64,000 nt of DNA from contig CM061067.1 in assembly GCA_030762895.1 (NCBI GenBank), positions 51,795,667 through 51,859,666 of the forward strand, written 5' to 3'. Both the position numbers and the translations under genes were made by a program. The DNA comes from Sophora flavescens. Taxonomy: Eukaryota > Streptophyta > Magnoliopsida > Fabales > Fabaceae. How positions within the stretch are numbered: position 1 is the stretch's first letter; each line of letters begins with the position of its first letter. Shown here one piece after another: positions 23,098 to 35,189 of the stretch. The notes below the pieces were generated by a model. That model had not been told where the DNA came from, did not search any database, and was given only the letters and a program-made list of their open reading frames with translations.

Positions 23098-25953
23098 CCC
23101 CTTCCGTTTTCACTTCATCATCTTCCTCCTTCAACCTCTATTAAAGTTCATCTTCTTCATTTCTTCTAAAAGTTCAAGCTCTTAAAGCTTTAGTTTTTAT
23201 TCATCTTTTCTACTTAAGCTCTTCATTAAAGTTCTTCCTTATACTAAGGGTAATGCTCTCATATAAATCTTTTTGCAAGTTTCATCTTTTATTTCTTAGT
23301 TTACTTTATGTGTTCTTTATATGCTTTAAACTTCTAAAATCTCTCTAAAATGGTAGAAAACTCCTTTTGAGTTGAAACCACTTTCTATACTCTTGTATTA
23401 ACTTATATTTCCACATACTAAGAGGTTTTGTAAAACAAAAATCTCTATCCATCTCTTCCAATGAAGGCCGAATGCTTGCATTTGTGACCTAGGAAGTTTT
23501 TGTTTCAACTTTTGGAATATGATCATGTGTTTAAGTCTCTAACTATCCCTTGATCTTGAATCTATAAATCTTGGAAGTTTTGATAGCTTGTTCCTATGAT
23601 GGCCGAAAAATATGAATAAGTAGGCCTAGGATACTATGTTTCAACTTTTCAAGTATTGATCATGGATTTAGAACTCTTAATAACTTGTTTATTTTATGTT
23701 GTTAAAGCTAGTATGTGTTACTTTCATTTTTCCAAGATGATCATGGACTTGAGCTCCATAAGATATTTGGATGCTAAGTCTAAGAGATTGGAAAGTTTAA
23801 GGATTTATAACTTGTTTATTTTATGTTATTAAAGCTAGTATGTGTTATTTTCATTTTTCCAAGATGATTATGGACTTGAGCTCCATAAGATATTTGGATG
23901 CTAAGCCTAAGAGATTGGAAAGTTTAAAGATCTTTAGTCTATAAATCCTATGAAGGTCGAACCTAGAAGGTTATGGACCTAGGATACCTTGTTCTTATTT
24001 TTCCAAAATGATCATGGTTTTGAGCTCCTTAACACATATGGATGCTAAACCTAAGAGATTGGAAAGTTTAGTGAATACTAGCCTATTTTACTAGCCTTGG
24101 CCGAATGTTCTATGTTTTTAACTTAGTGGAATGTTAATTCAACTTTGTTAAATGATCATTGTTTATGAACTCCTAACACTTAAGGATCATAAATCCATGA
24201 GTTGTATAATTTTTGGGAATCTCTAACCCTAAGAACTAATCTTGGCCGAACCTATACCTTGTGGTTTAGTGTTCTTGTTTTGATTTTAACTTGTGATTTT
24301 GTGTTCATAACCTTAGACTTCCATCGCGGCGGAAACAAGAACGTTCGTGACTTACCTCGTCGAACATCTAATCATCTTACCTTCACGGAAAGTAAGGGGG
24401 GATTGCCTAGGGATATTCAATGACTATATGCATGTGTGTATGTGTTTACTTGAGCGATTTTATTATTATTGTGATATGGAGCCAATACTTGAGTAACTTG
24501 TTTACTTGAACTATTGTGGTTATTACTTGAAGTTGAACATTACTTGCTTTAAAGTGCTATGAATTATCTATATATGTGATGAACTGTCGTTAGCTGTGAT
24601 ATGATTGTTGAGAATATATTACTGTTGATTGAAGTTTTAGAAGCCGGACTTGAGTCTGTGCACAATGATTATAAAGGATTAAAAGCCTTAATAAGCCTTG
24701 AATAGAATTTTGAAAGTATTGGTTTCAGTTATAAAAGTTCCTTGTTTAAAACGTTTACTTCAAGAAAATGAGATTCTTATTTTGAAAAGAAATGTTGAAG
24801 TGTTTTTAAGACAATAGAAATTACCTTTTTAAGATCCAAAGTTGGTACGATAGAAAACCTTTTCGAACTATGAGTTTTATGAAGGAAAACCCCTTTGAAA
24901 TTAGTTGACTTTATTTCATCAAGGATTTCAAAAGCAAACGAATTTCCTAAATGTTTCATAAAAGAATTTTTAAATGAAAAGATTTTCTCCTAAATGATTT
25001 AGAAACGTTCCGACTACTTGGATAAGTGACCGAGGTTTTGTTTTGGTTTTTGATTTTCACCGAATGAAAAGTAAGCACATGTGAAAGAGAATACTAGTTC
25101 GCGATACGTCGCCTCTAGTATTCAGTTTTTGTACGTGATCTGGGATCCGTGTCAAGAATTATGGACCAAGAGTCCTATTAGTGATATTATGGGCTAGGAG
25201 TCCTAATTTTGGAATTGAGGACTGTGTGTCCTAATATCGTTGTTATGGGCTATGAGTCCTTATCATGTTGAAATAAAACATGGATAAAATTATAATTGTT
25301 TCTACGACCACAACCTTGGACTGCGACCGCGGTCTAAGGTGTTGTGATTGGACACTCGGACTGTGCGTCATGTGTTATTAATTTTTAAGTGATGGAAATT
25401 GTGAATAGTCGTTAGCTTTGGGCTTCGACAAACGGAAAAGAGAGAACACAAAGAAAAGTCTCGTCAATAAAAAGTCTTTTATTCATATGCATTTCACCTT
25501 GGTAGACGTGCTTGAGTTATCCGAATACCCGCTTAAGATGTGGTATTCGATGAGGTATACATCCGAATGACCGTTATAAGGGATTCGTGATGATGTTGAT
25601 CCGGGCGCATGAGGTGACGGAGACAACTTGCCAAACGGGGCATATGAGCCTGATCAACTCTTTCTTTCTTAATGATAAAACGGTGATGGTATCTCATGAG
25701 ATTAATATTAGAGCCTGATGATTGAAGTGTCATGCATTATCTTTATAAAATTGATTGATTCGGGTATAAGACCCACTGAGATAATACTCATTGTGTACCT
25801 ATGAGTAATGTTTAAAATGTTAATATGTCAAGGTGTTGTATGTATCATGTGTATGATTGTTGTGCGATATATCCGTTGTCGGTATCTCACTCTTTCATTT
25901 CTACTTGTTATTCTCTCTTTCTTTTTGGTATCGCCGTATGTACATGAGTCCAG

Positions 25954-26436
25954 ATGGATCCCAATATCCTGCTTGCGTCGACAGCATAGAAGACTGAGGT
26001 CTTCGACGACGCAGGGAATGCTGGGACATGGCAGATACACCCAGGGGCGACATCTGCCACCTACCACGGAGCAATCACCACGATCGATTTAAATGCTGAC
26101 GGAGACCTAATCCGTAGAAGCCACACTGTGGAAACTAGGAGGGTAGCTCTGCCTCTGATTTGGTATTACCTTCACACACTGCGAGCTCACGGACTGCTAC
26201 ATGAGCCACCACCTCTAGAGGTAGAGCCGACAGCGCCGATCGAGGAGGATCCTGAGTAGAACCGTGAGGAAGACTTCGATGAGGCCATGGAGGAGGATGA
26301 GCCGGAGGATCATGTTATGGATCATGACGACGATGACGATTCCGTAGATGAGGGCGGTGACGTTATAGATCCATTACCCGAGGTCTCGTCTCGTGGGAGC
26401 CTTTGTGGAGACCCTGCTTGCAGCCAGTGTCAGTAA
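25954..26436 (+). pseudogene. LTR-borne reading frame with acidic C-terminus (5' copy)
   Basis: A 161-codon frame starts at ATG 25954 and ends at TAA 26434-26436. In this copy it is broken by TAG at codon 12 (25987-25989) and TAG at codon 102 (26257-26259). The last ~55 codons are strongly acidic (runs of Glu/Asp), ending in a CGDPACSQC-like Cys-rich tail. The other LTR copy (47813-48302) lacks these stops but has a 2-bp deletion. I do not recognise the product. It lies in the transcribed leader, upstream of gag. Confidence 0.5.
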
Positions 26437-26634
26437 CCAGTTCGGAGTGTTTTGTGGATAATCTTTCGTCATCTGACTTTTAGAGTTATCTGTTGGATGT
26501 GGTTCCGGACCCTCTTTCCCTGTGTCTTACTTACTCTCTTTTAAGTTGTATTTCCTAGATGTTTAATTTTGTTGCAATGGCCATTGATAAGGCCCTAACT
26601 TATGTACTGGAACTTGGCTTTCATTCGGACAATG

Positions 26635-26696
<62 letters not shown>
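26635..26696. repeat. (TA)n microsatellite in LTR A
   Basis: About 30 uninterrupted TA units. The equivalent in the 3' LTR is at about 48506-48552 and is shorter. Confidence 0.9.
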
Positions 26697-26701
<5 letters not shown>

Positions 26702-26886
26702 CTTCAAATCATGTTCTGAGTATTCATCACCTTTATCTTCCTTCATCTCAAAAAAAATTAACTACCATTTTTAGTGTACTCATCCATCGAGAAAATGATA
26801 CTTTCAGAAAGTAACCAGCATTGTAAATCAGAAATATTTCCACAATTGGGTAACCATGTGATGCCAGGTTTAGGGTGTCACATTAG

Positions 26887-26898
26887 TGGTATCAGAGC
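26887..26898 (+). other. primer-binding site of element A (initiator Met tRNA)
   Basis: TGGTATCAGAGC is complementary to the 3' end of plant initiator tRNA-Met and lies 4 bp after the LTR end, as in most Ty3/gypsy chromoviruses. Confidence 0.88.
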
Positions 26899-27064
26899 GA
26901 GTTGAGTCTTTCGGGAATGTTTGGGTTTAGGTCTGTTATGTCGATGTTGTGTATTCTCTGATAGAGTCTTGTTTGAATTACTTCTAAGAATTAATGTATG
27001 TTATCTGACGAGTTACCTTTTATTTTCTGGTTACCATCTCACTGATTGTGTCTTACAGGTCAGT

Positions 27065-27352
27065 ATGGAACCAGGAGGAGCGCGCGGGCGTGGCTGTCGT
27101 GGCCGAGGCAATGGCGGGATGGACTTCGCCGCCCAAGCGTTGGCTGACGTTGCTGCTGCAATAGCTTTCCAGACTGCCAACGCGGCTTCCAAGAATCAAC
27201 AGGAGCAGCTAAGAGCTGAACAGGCTGTAGAGGGGAAGAATCTGAATGCCTTTGGACGCCAGAATCCGTCGCAGTTTGACGGGGACGTAGACCCGACTAA
27301 AGCCGATCTTTGGATCCAAGAGCTGGAAAAGATCTTTGAGCTGGTGCGCACC
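27065..27352 (+). pseudogene. gag of element A, N-terminal fragment
   Basis: From ATG 27065 this encodes a Gly/Arg-rich start followed by the capsid-like segment QFDGDVDPTKADLWIQELEK, typical of Ty3/gypsy gag. It is cut at codon 96 by element C. The frame resumes in phase at 34570, once C and one copy of the 5-bp target duplication are discounted. Confidence 0.85.
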
Positions 27353-27579
27353 TGATGAGTGTGATTTCACCTCATATTTCATTAACATTTTGCATGCATT
27401 TTCATATAGTTTAGGCGTATTTTATTTGATTATTTGATAGTTTTTACCTTGGAACGGGTAAGGTGGTTTTGTGGTGCTTGTGTGCAGGAATTGAAGATTA
27501 AAATGCTCAGGATCAGTTACGTTGGAGCTTGCATGAATATGGAGCTTGAAAGGCAAGAAAATGAGGCAAACAGAACTGA

Positions 27580-27840
27580 TCACGGCATAGTCGTGATGGC
27601 CATCACGGTCATGATCAAGTTGAGCTGAAAAGAAAGAATGGAAAAGTCATAGCTGGTCACGGCCAGGCCGTGATGCCCATCACGGCCGTGATATGTCAAC
27701 TGAACCAGACCCTCACAGGCAGAACTGATCACGGCTAGGCCGTGATGGTGGTCACGTCCGTGACAGACCAACCAGTGAAGCAACCTCCAAGGCAGAATCC
27801 GTCACGACCTGGCCGTGATGGCCATCACGACCGCGATGTG
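27580..27840 (+). repeat. palindromic GC-rich array in LTR C U3
   Basis: Four units, each with two nested palindromes of the type TCACGGCC-nn-GGCCGTGA and CATCACGGCCGTGA, spaced about 60-70 bp. The array lies directly upstream of the LTR TATA box, where an enhancer would be expected. Similar arrays occur in the 3' LTR (33385-33650), inside the element (31545-31785) and in the solo LTR (56430-56695). Confidence 0.8.
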
Positions 27841-27910
27841 CAATATATGGATCTTTAGAAATTGATTTGATCTGAATTTGTGATTGCTTGGGATTCAAAT
27901 TACCCTAATC

Positions 27911-27918
27911 TATAAATA
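27911..27918 (+). promoter_or_regulatory. TATA box of element C 5' LTR
   Basis: TATAAATA followed by GAGCACTTAGG. Conserved at 33720-33727 and 56762-56769 in the other LTR copies. Confidence 0.65.
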
Positions 27919-28783
27919 GAGCACTTAGGCTCGAAAATAGAGGACTTTTTTGGGCTGCTACCTTAGGCAAAATTAGGATTTCTCTTCCTCTTCTTCTTCC
28001 CTTCTCTTAGGTTTTCATTCATGTTTTTGTTAATCAAGCTTGCCATGACCATGGCCATGCTTGAGTAGTAGCTTTATTTATAGGGACTGGGGCTATGCCC
28101 AAGATCTGTTTTATGTTATGAATTAATGTTTTCCCTTTGTTAATTTCGATTTCGCTTTCGATTTGGTTTCTATCGCAAGAATTACTTGTGAATCTGGTGC
28201 GCACTTATTTGCATGTCATAGATACTCTAAGGAGGAACCTAGCGGTGAACTTAGGTATTGGATCTATAGGAATCAAACTTAGGACTTAAATCACGAGAGT
28301 TAGAAGCGGTCCTTCGAGGGTTCACGAATTGTCACAAAGCTTAAAGGGTTCAATCTAAATTCAATTACCACGAGAGTAGGGGTTGGTTTAATTGGGCACG
28401 GTTCTTGTAACCCGAGATGAAGCATTAACTTATTTAGGATAAATTCGCCTTCAAAGCAAATTTCGATAATTAACAAGAGGGGTAGTCAATTTAGTAGCAT
28501 GAGCGGTCTTGTTGGTAATCCAATTCCTGGAAATCTCTTTAGATTTGAAAAAACCCTAGTTGATTTACCTTCCTATTTTAATTGATTGTATTCTTAAATA
28601 TCTGATTTTATAGTTTATTCTTATTACAAAAATCAAATCCTTTCCAAATCTCTTTTTTTATATAGTCCAGTTAAAATGATTTAATAACTAATTGTTATTT
28701 GAGATCACGGTCTCTGAGGGATCGATCTTTTTATTACTTGGCGACGAATCCGGTACACTTGCCGGAATCCACCCATCAGGTTT

Positions 28784-28801
28784 TGGCGTCGTTGCCGGGG
28801 A
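28784..28801 (+). other. primer-binding site of element C (tRNA-Asp type)
   Basis: TGGCGTCGTTGCCGGGGA differs at one position from the complement of the 3' end of plant tRNA-Asp(GTC), the primer used by Athila-type elements. It starts 5 bp after the LTR. Confidence 0.85.
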
Positions 28802-28955
28802 CTGTGCTTTCTTGAATCTCAATTTAATTTTTAAATTGATTTTTCTGGACTTTTTTTTTAATTGTTTTTTTTATTTAAAAAAAAAGAAGTGAAAATTCTC
28901 TTTTTTTTCATTTATCTCTTTTTCTTTTTCTAGAGTATCTATCTCTCTCTTATAG

Positions 28956-29843
28956 GTGTTTTTCTCTTTTATGCAAAGATCCCTAAGTCTTGGAAACCTT
29001 ATTGAAGTTGACCCCGAAATCGAAAGGACCTTTCATAGATGTAGGAGACTACAAAGAGAGAGGGATAGATTGATTCCCATTCCACTCATGGCGAATCTAC
29101 CGGATACCAAACCATTGAAGGACTACGCAGCCCCAAATGCCAGGGGTTTGCGAACTGGGATTGCTAGGCCAGAAATCGAGGCGGAGAACTACACTATACC
29201 GCCTATGCTAATTAGCATGATCAGGCAACATCAATTCGGAGGATTACCCTCGGAGGACCCGACTGATCATGTGGAGACATTCTTGGAGTTCACCGATGCA
29301 ATTAGAATTCATGGTGCCCCGATTGATGCTATACGCTTGAGGTTATTCCCCTCCTCTCTGACTGGAAAGGCAAAAGCTTGGTTGAAGCAAGTGCCTGCTA
29401 ATACGTTGTCAACTTGGGACCAACTGGAGCAGGCATTCTTGGAGAAATTCTTCCCTCCATCCAAGACTGCTTACCTACGAACCCCGATCACCGGCTTCTT
29501 CCAAAAGGACGGAGAATGCTTATCAGAAGCTTGGGATCACTACAAGAGATTGCTAGAGTCTTGCCCACATCATGGGCTCGAGAGGTGGCTATTAGCGCAT
29601 ACCTTCTACAACGGATTGGATTACTCTTCGAAGGTGTCACTTGACTCCGCAGCTGGTGGAGCCTTTATGAATAGACCTCTGACCGAAGCATTAAATATCG
29701 TCGAAAACGTAGCCACCAACTACCACCAGTGGGGTTCTGAAAGAGGTAATAACTCGAAAAAGCTTTCGGGGGGTAAGTTTGAAATGAATAGCACTGATCT
29801 AATTATGTCTAAATTTGACTCATTGAATAAATGCTTTGATTAG
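28956..29843 (+). pseudogene. gag of element C (Athila-type capsid)
   Basis: An open stretch of 295 codons. The segment from about residue 60 (KDYAAPNARG) through RHGAP-like and LPFSL-type capsid motifs (here RIHGAPIDAIRLRLFPSSL, KAWL, WDQLEQAFLEKFFP) to TEALNIVENVA is characteristic of Athila gag. It ends at a TAG within the region preceding the zinc knuckle. The true start is probably the internal ATG at 29088 or an upstream one; I cannot decide. Confidence 0.85.
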
Positions 29844-31048
29844 CTTGAAATGGATAATGTGAGTTCAATAGGTGCTACTAATATTGTTTGTGAGATTTGT
29901 GGAATGCAGGGACATGACATAATGGACTACCCACGTGGTATTGCTCTTGGATCCGGTGCTTCGGGGAACAAGTGAACTCTTGCCACAACTTCTATGACAC
30001 GAACCCGAAGTTGCCAAATTATGTTCCTCCTAATTCTTACAACCAAGGAAGGAAGAATAGCCCTTACCTCTCCTACGGGAACTACAACAACACGTTGAAC
30101 CACGAATTCCAGGAAGGCCAAGGTAATAGGAAACCCGCATCAAGGTATCCTCAGGTACAAAAGTCTAGACTTGAGTCTCTCTTGGAAAATTTTGTTGAAA
30201 CTCAAACAAAACAAAATGAAGAGTTTAGGCAATAAGGCAGGGCAGTCAATGAGGCAATAAAAGAGTTAGCATCTAAGGTAGATAACTTAGTCATCCATAA
30301 TAAGATGTTAGAAACTCAGATTGCCCAATAGGCTATTACATATACTAGAACCAAGGGTACGTTCCCAGGACAACCCGAAGTTAATCCCAATGAGCACTAT
30401 AATGCTATATACTTGAGGGATGATAAGCTTGGGGTGGTTGAAAAGGATGTGGAATGTGAGGGAGACATGAGCGAAGATGAAGAGATAGTGCCAAAGTATG
30501 TCCCTCCTCCACCGTACCAACCCCCAATACCTTTCCCACAAAGGTTGGTCAAGAAAAAGCAAGTAGAAATAGAAGCTAAGAGCTTAATTGACGAGCATAA
30601 TACCATGGTAAAAACTAATATGCCTCCTAAACTAAAAGATCCAGGAGGTTTCTCTATTGCTTGCTCAATTGGAAAGGTAAAAATAGACCAAGCCTTATGT
30701 GACTTAGGGGCTAGTGCGAGTTTGATGCCGCTTACTATCTTTGAGAGGTTAGGAACCAAGAAATTGAGTCCATCCAAATTATCTTTACAATTTGCGGATG
30801 GCTCAACTAAAACTCCTCTAGGCATACTAGATAATATTCCCATAAAGGTAGGGAAATTTTTCATTCCTACCAATTTCATGGTGTTGAATATGAACAGGAA
30901 TTCTAAATTCCCTATCATTCTTGGAAGGCCATTCTTGGCCACAGCTGGAGCAATAATAGATGTAAAGAATGGCAAGATCTCTCTGAATGTAGAGGAAGGT
31001 AGGGTAGATTTTGATTTGACTAACTCATATAACAACCCTCCTTTTTGA
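29844..31048 (+). pseudogene. gag C-terminus and aspartic protease of element C
   Basis: A degenerate zinc knuckle (CEICGMQGH, with the last Cys replaced by Tyr) follows the gag stop. A frameshift near 29970 and stops near 30235 and 30330 precede an open stretch from 30413 to 31048. That stretch carries a Pro-rich linker and a retroviral-type aspartic protease: active-site motif CDLGASASLMP (Asp-Leu-Gly, as in Athila) and flap/C-terminal motif FPIILGRPFLATA. The frame stops before any reverse transcriptase. Confidence 0.82.
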
Positions 31049-33161
31049 GAGTCATGTGTGCAGGATCGAGATAATGCCTCCAGAGGTGAAGGAAGAGCCT
31101 AATATGGAATCAACTCCCAAACTTTGCATGACGAATGATGCACCAAATAATGATGAAATGGGAGTTGCTCCTCATGTGGAGATAAAACTTCCGCCGGGAG
31201 GAAGTAAGGCCATGAAACTCAGAGTGAAAGTGCAAAGCGAAAGCGCAATTGGCCATATGAGCAAAATAGGCTCTTAGAAGGACTTCCATGGAAGGGAGGT
31301 GTTCTTTCACCTCCTATCCCAGCCGACCCCGGTTGATCCAAGGGAGTATGGTCATGCTTAAGACCGTAAATAAGCGCTTCTTGGGAGGCAACCCAAGTTT
31401 TCTTTCCCTTTTCCATTTGTTTTTTAATTTTGTTTTTGAATAATTTGAGGAGATTAAGAGAAGAAAGATCACTAATTGATGGCTTTGCCAAGTATTTTCA
31501 GGTTTTGAAAGCAGTAAGAGCAAAAAGGCAAGGAAAAATAAAGTCATAATTGATCCCGCCTAGGCCGTGACAGGCATCACGACCGTGATTAGCTAACCAA
31601 AGAAGATCAGAAAGGATCACGGCCCAGTCGTGATAGTCCTCACGGGCGTGATGAGAAGGACAAAGAAAATCAGAATGTATCACGGCCCAGCCGTGATGTA
31701 TATCACGCCCGTGATGGGGATTTGCTTAACACCAGAATCGATCACGGCCTAGCCGTGATGAGCATCACGGCCGTGACACATCTTCCAGCAGCTCTGTGGC
31801 TGACATTTGAGCCAGCACCCTCTACCACCTCGGTGAGTTGTTCCATTTTTCTCCTCTCTCCAACTTGATTATTTACATTGGGGACAGTGTAAGTTTTTAA
31901 GCTTGGGGTAGGGGTATTTTTGCAATATTTTTTGCATTTTTGAAGTTTTCATGTTGCATTCATATATGCATAGTTTTGCATGATCACATGATTAGATTGC
32001 CCCTTGCTTAGAGTCTGCATCCAATTGTGAGAACCTTGCACGAAATGAATTGAGACAGTGATATTTTTGAACCCAAATTTTGTATTCTTGTGATGGGCTA
32101 AAAATAAAAATATTTGAGATGATCTTCTGACAGTTGATAATTAGCATGTGGTTCCTTAGATTTGTGTTTCTCATTGATTTTAAACTACTAAATGTGAGAT
32201 TTTTTAGCTTAAAAGGGGTACTCACTAAATCTACCCCATTCCTTGTGATTGAGTGTTTTATTCCTCTTGGATTGTGTTCTCTAGAACTTGACTTGAAACC
32301 GTTTTGAAACTTAAATTTTTTTTGAAAATGATTGAGGCATTAAGTATCTTTCCGGCCTTCTGAGCTTTGATTTATTAAATGCTACTCCTTAGTTGCCCAA
32401 TTTTGAGCCTAAAAGAATAAAATACTTTTCTTGGTACATTGAATTATTTTGATTAATGATGCTTGGTATGACACCTTTTAAAGTATTGCAAAAAGGGTAA
32501 AACTGCAGTATGAAAAATAAATTGCGGGATGAGAAAGTTAGAAAAATATTTCTCTTAAGTTGAAAATCTCCCTTTCTCCAAATAAACAATAAAATAAACA
32601 AAAAAAAAAATGGAGAAGGGGATAAGAAAAAGAAAGTGAGAAATAAAAAATAAAAAAAGGAAGAAAGGTGGAAAAGTGAACTAAAGCCCAAAGAGGTATT
32701 TTAGAAGGTTGCCATGCTTTGCATTGTTTGATATTTTGTTTAGCCCTCTTGAATTTTCCTTTTCTTGATTTCCCCACCTAACAATTAATCTCATGGCCCC
32801 ATTACAACCAAAATAAAAGACCTCTTGATTCTTATGTGTTTTTATTAATAAAATAGAGATTTGGTTAATAGTCAAGCTTATGGTAGAATACTTCCTTGAG
32901 GAAATTGAGCGAATTGTCATATACCCTGAAACACTTGAGTGAGGTGAGAAGAGTGCCTGAATCAGTGAGCGATATGAATTTAGGGAACCTAAGCTTCTAA
33001 TTGGACTTGAAATTGATTATCTCTTGGTTAATTATTTGAATATGCCTGTCACTTGGATTAGTTACTCGGGTTCTTGGTTCACTGTCCATGCTCTTACTGT
33101 TTATCTTGTCTGGCCTTAGTGATTGCTTGAGGACAAGCAAAATCTTAAGCTTGGGGTAGTT
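31049..33161 (+). other. internal non-coding region of element C, with palindromic array and polypurine tract
   Basis: No reverse transcriptase, RNase H or integrase homology was found in any frame. A short tail related to the pol start is followed by a second four-unit array of TCACGGCC/GGCCGTGA palindromes (31545-31785). After AT-rich sequence the region ends in the polypurine tract AAGCTTGGGGTAGTT (about 33147-33161), directly before the 3' LTR. Confidence 0.7.
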
Positions 33162-34564
33162 TGATAAGTGTGATTTCACCTCATATTTCATTGACATTTT
33201 GCATGCATTTTCATATAGTTTAGGCTTATTTTATTTGATTATTTGATAGTTTTTACCTTGGAATGGGTAAGGTGGTGTTGTGGTGTTTGTGTGCAGGAAT
33301 TGAAGATTAAAATGCTCAGGATCAGTTACGTTGGAGATGGCATGAAGACGGAGCTTGAAAGGCAAGAAAATGAGGAAAACGGAACTGATCAAGGCCTAGC
33401 CATGATGGCCATAACGGTCATGATTGAGTTGAGCTGAAAAGAAAGAATGGATAAGTCAGAGCTGGTCACGTCCAGGTCGTGATGCCCATCACGGCCGTAA
33501 TATGTCAACTGAACCATACCCTCACAGGCAGAACTGATCACGACTAGGCCGTGATGGTGGTCACGGCCGTGACAGACCAACCAGTGAAGCAACCTCCAAG
33601 GCAGAATCTGTCACGGCCTGGTAATGATGGCCATCACGGCCGTGACCCGCAATATATGGATCTTTAGAAACTGATTTGATCTGAATTTGTGACTGCTTGG
33701 GATTCAAGTTACCCTAATCTATAAATAGAGCACTTAGGCTCGAAAATAGAGGACTTTTTGGGCTGCTACCTTAGGCAAAATTGGGATTTCTCTTCCTCTT
33801 CTTCTTCCCTTCTCTTAGGTTTTCATTCATGTTTTTGTTAATCAAGCTTGCCATGACCATGGCCATGCTTGAGTAATAGCTTTATTTCTAGGGACTGGGG
33901 CTATGCCCAAGATCTGTTTTATGTTATGAATTGATGTTTTCCCTTTGTTAATTTCGATTTCGCTTTCGATTTGGTTTCTATTGCATGAATTAATTTGCAT
34001 GTCATGGATACTCTAAGGAGGAACCTAGCGGTGAACTTAGGTATTGGATCTATAGGAATCAAACTTAGGACTTAAATCACGAGAGTTAGAAGCGGTCCTT
34101 CGAGGGTTCACGAATTGTCACAAAGCTTAAAGGGTTCAATCTAAATTCAATTACCACGAGAGTAGGGGTTGGTTTAATTGGGCACGGTTCTTGTAACCCA
34201 AGAGGGAGCATTAACTTTTTAGGATAAATTCGCCTTCAAAGCAAATTTCGATAATTAACAAGAGGGGTAGTCAATTTAGTAGCATGAGTTGTCTTGTTGG
34301 AAACCCAATTCCTGTAAATCTATTTAGATTTGAAAAACCCCTAATTGATTTACTTTCCTATTTTAATTGATTGCATTCTTAAATATCTGATTTTCTAGTT
34401 GATTCTTATTACAAAAATCAAATCCTTTCCAAATCCCTTTTTTTTATATAGTCCAGTTAAAATGATTTAATAATTAATTGTTATTTGAGATCACGGTCTC
34501 TAAGGGATTGATCTTTTTATTACTTGGCGACGAATCCGGTACACTTGCCGGAATCCACCCATCA
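33162..34564 (+). repeat. 3' LTR of element C
   Basis: 1403 bp, TGATAAGTGTG...CCCATCA, near-identical to 27353-28778. The main difference is the ~23-bp deletion noted there. It carries the same palindromic array (33385-33650) and TATA box (33720-33727). Confidence 0.9.
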
Positions 34565-34569
34565 ACATC

Positions 34570-35189
34570 CCAGAGGAAGCAAAGGTGCCTTACGCAACAT
34601 TCCAACTGATTGGGGATGCTGAATACTGGTGGAAGGGCATCAGACAACTACTAGTAGCTAAGCATCAGGCAATCACCCGAGGAGTATTTCACAACAAATT
34701 TTTGAACAAATATTTTCCCCAGATTGCTCGGACAGAGAAAGAGCAGGAATTCCTGAGGCTGAGTCAGCGCGACATGACGGTGGGGGAATATGCGGCAAGG
34801 TTTGAGTCCCTTGCCAAATACTTCCGTTTTTTTCCAGAACAACCCCGATGCGGAGTGGAAGTGTGAGAGCCGAGAAGTTCGAAGCCGGTCTGCGCTTCGA
34901 GATCAAGGAATCTGTGATGCCCTTGGAAATCAGTAATTTCCAAGCACTAGTAAAGAAATGCCGAAAGGTAGAACTGATGCGCAAGGGGCGAGATAGTAGG
35001 GGAAATGTTGGAGGACCCGTTCGTCCCAAGAGTCAATATCAGGGACAGAACCAAAATTGGAAGCAGAACCAGAGGAAGCCATATTACCAGTCACCCAGTA
35101 ACAGCCAGAAACAACAGCAACAACATCACTCTGGTACTTCGGGAACGGGAAGTGGAGGCCAGAGAAACAACAATCAAGGTCAAGAGAGG
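34570..35189 (+). pseudogene. gag of element A, central fragment
   Basis: Continues the capsid region of A after element C (FQLIGDAEYWWKG, FLNKYFP, KEQEFLRLSQ, VGEYAARFESL). A frameshift near 34845-34850 moves the frame to 34848-35189, which encodes RFEIKES and a Gln/Asn/Ser-rich tail. The fragment ends at the AGAGG target site of insertion D. Confidence 0.85.

Larger units (their letters stand above)
22500..26882 (+). repeat. 5' LTR of element A (4383 bp)
   Basis: It starts TGTAACACC and ends GGTGTCACA, near-inverted ends; the primer site follows 4 bp later. A likely TATA box, TATATATA at 23090-23097, sits in a CT-rich promoter-like setting. That makes U3 about 0.6 kb and the transcribed R-U5 part about 3.8 kb. 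Internal features are two copies of a 126-bp repeat (23681-23930), a series of GGAC/GTCC hairpins (25163-25340), a degenerate 161-codon frame (25954-26436) and a (TA)n microsatellite (about 26635-26696). It is very similar to 45301-48753. Confidence 0.9.
27353..28778 (+). repeat. 5' LTR of element C
   Basis: 1426 bp, TGATGAGTGTG...CCCATCA. It holds four GC-rich palindromic units (27580-27840) about 70 bp upstream of a TATA box, TATAAATA (27911-27918). It matches the 3' LTR at 33162-34564, which lacks a ~23-bp stretch around 28190-28212, and the solo LTR at 56204-57631. Confidence 0.9.
27353..34564 (+). mobile_element. Element C: Athila-like non-autonomous LTR element (gag and protease only)
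   Basis: LTRs of 1426 and 1403 bp start TGATGAG/TGATAAG and end CCCATCA. The primer site matches tRNA-Asp, gag and protease resemble Athila, and the polypurine tract AAGCTTGGGGTAGTT precedes the 3' LTR. Flanking 5-mers are GCACC (27348-27352) and ACATC (34565-34569), which agree at 3 of 5 positions and differ by two transitions. Removing the element leaves the gag of A in frame, which supports the boundaries. No reverse transcriptase, RNase H or integrase remains, so C could only have moved with helper enzymes or was deleted after insertion. Confidence 0.88.

Noticed and set aside
26559..26814. Open frames with long Tyr-Ile runs
   Set aside because: Direct translations of the (TA)n microsatellite in LTR A.
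28190..28212. 11-bp match (CTGGTGCGCAC) between LTR C and C's own insertion site in gag A (about 27341)
   Set aside because: Initially suggestive of homology-guided insertion, but integrase-mediated insertion needs no such match, and one short match is likely to be chance.
30397..31035. 212-codon minus-strand frame
   Set aside because: Shadow of the plus-strand protease region of element C.
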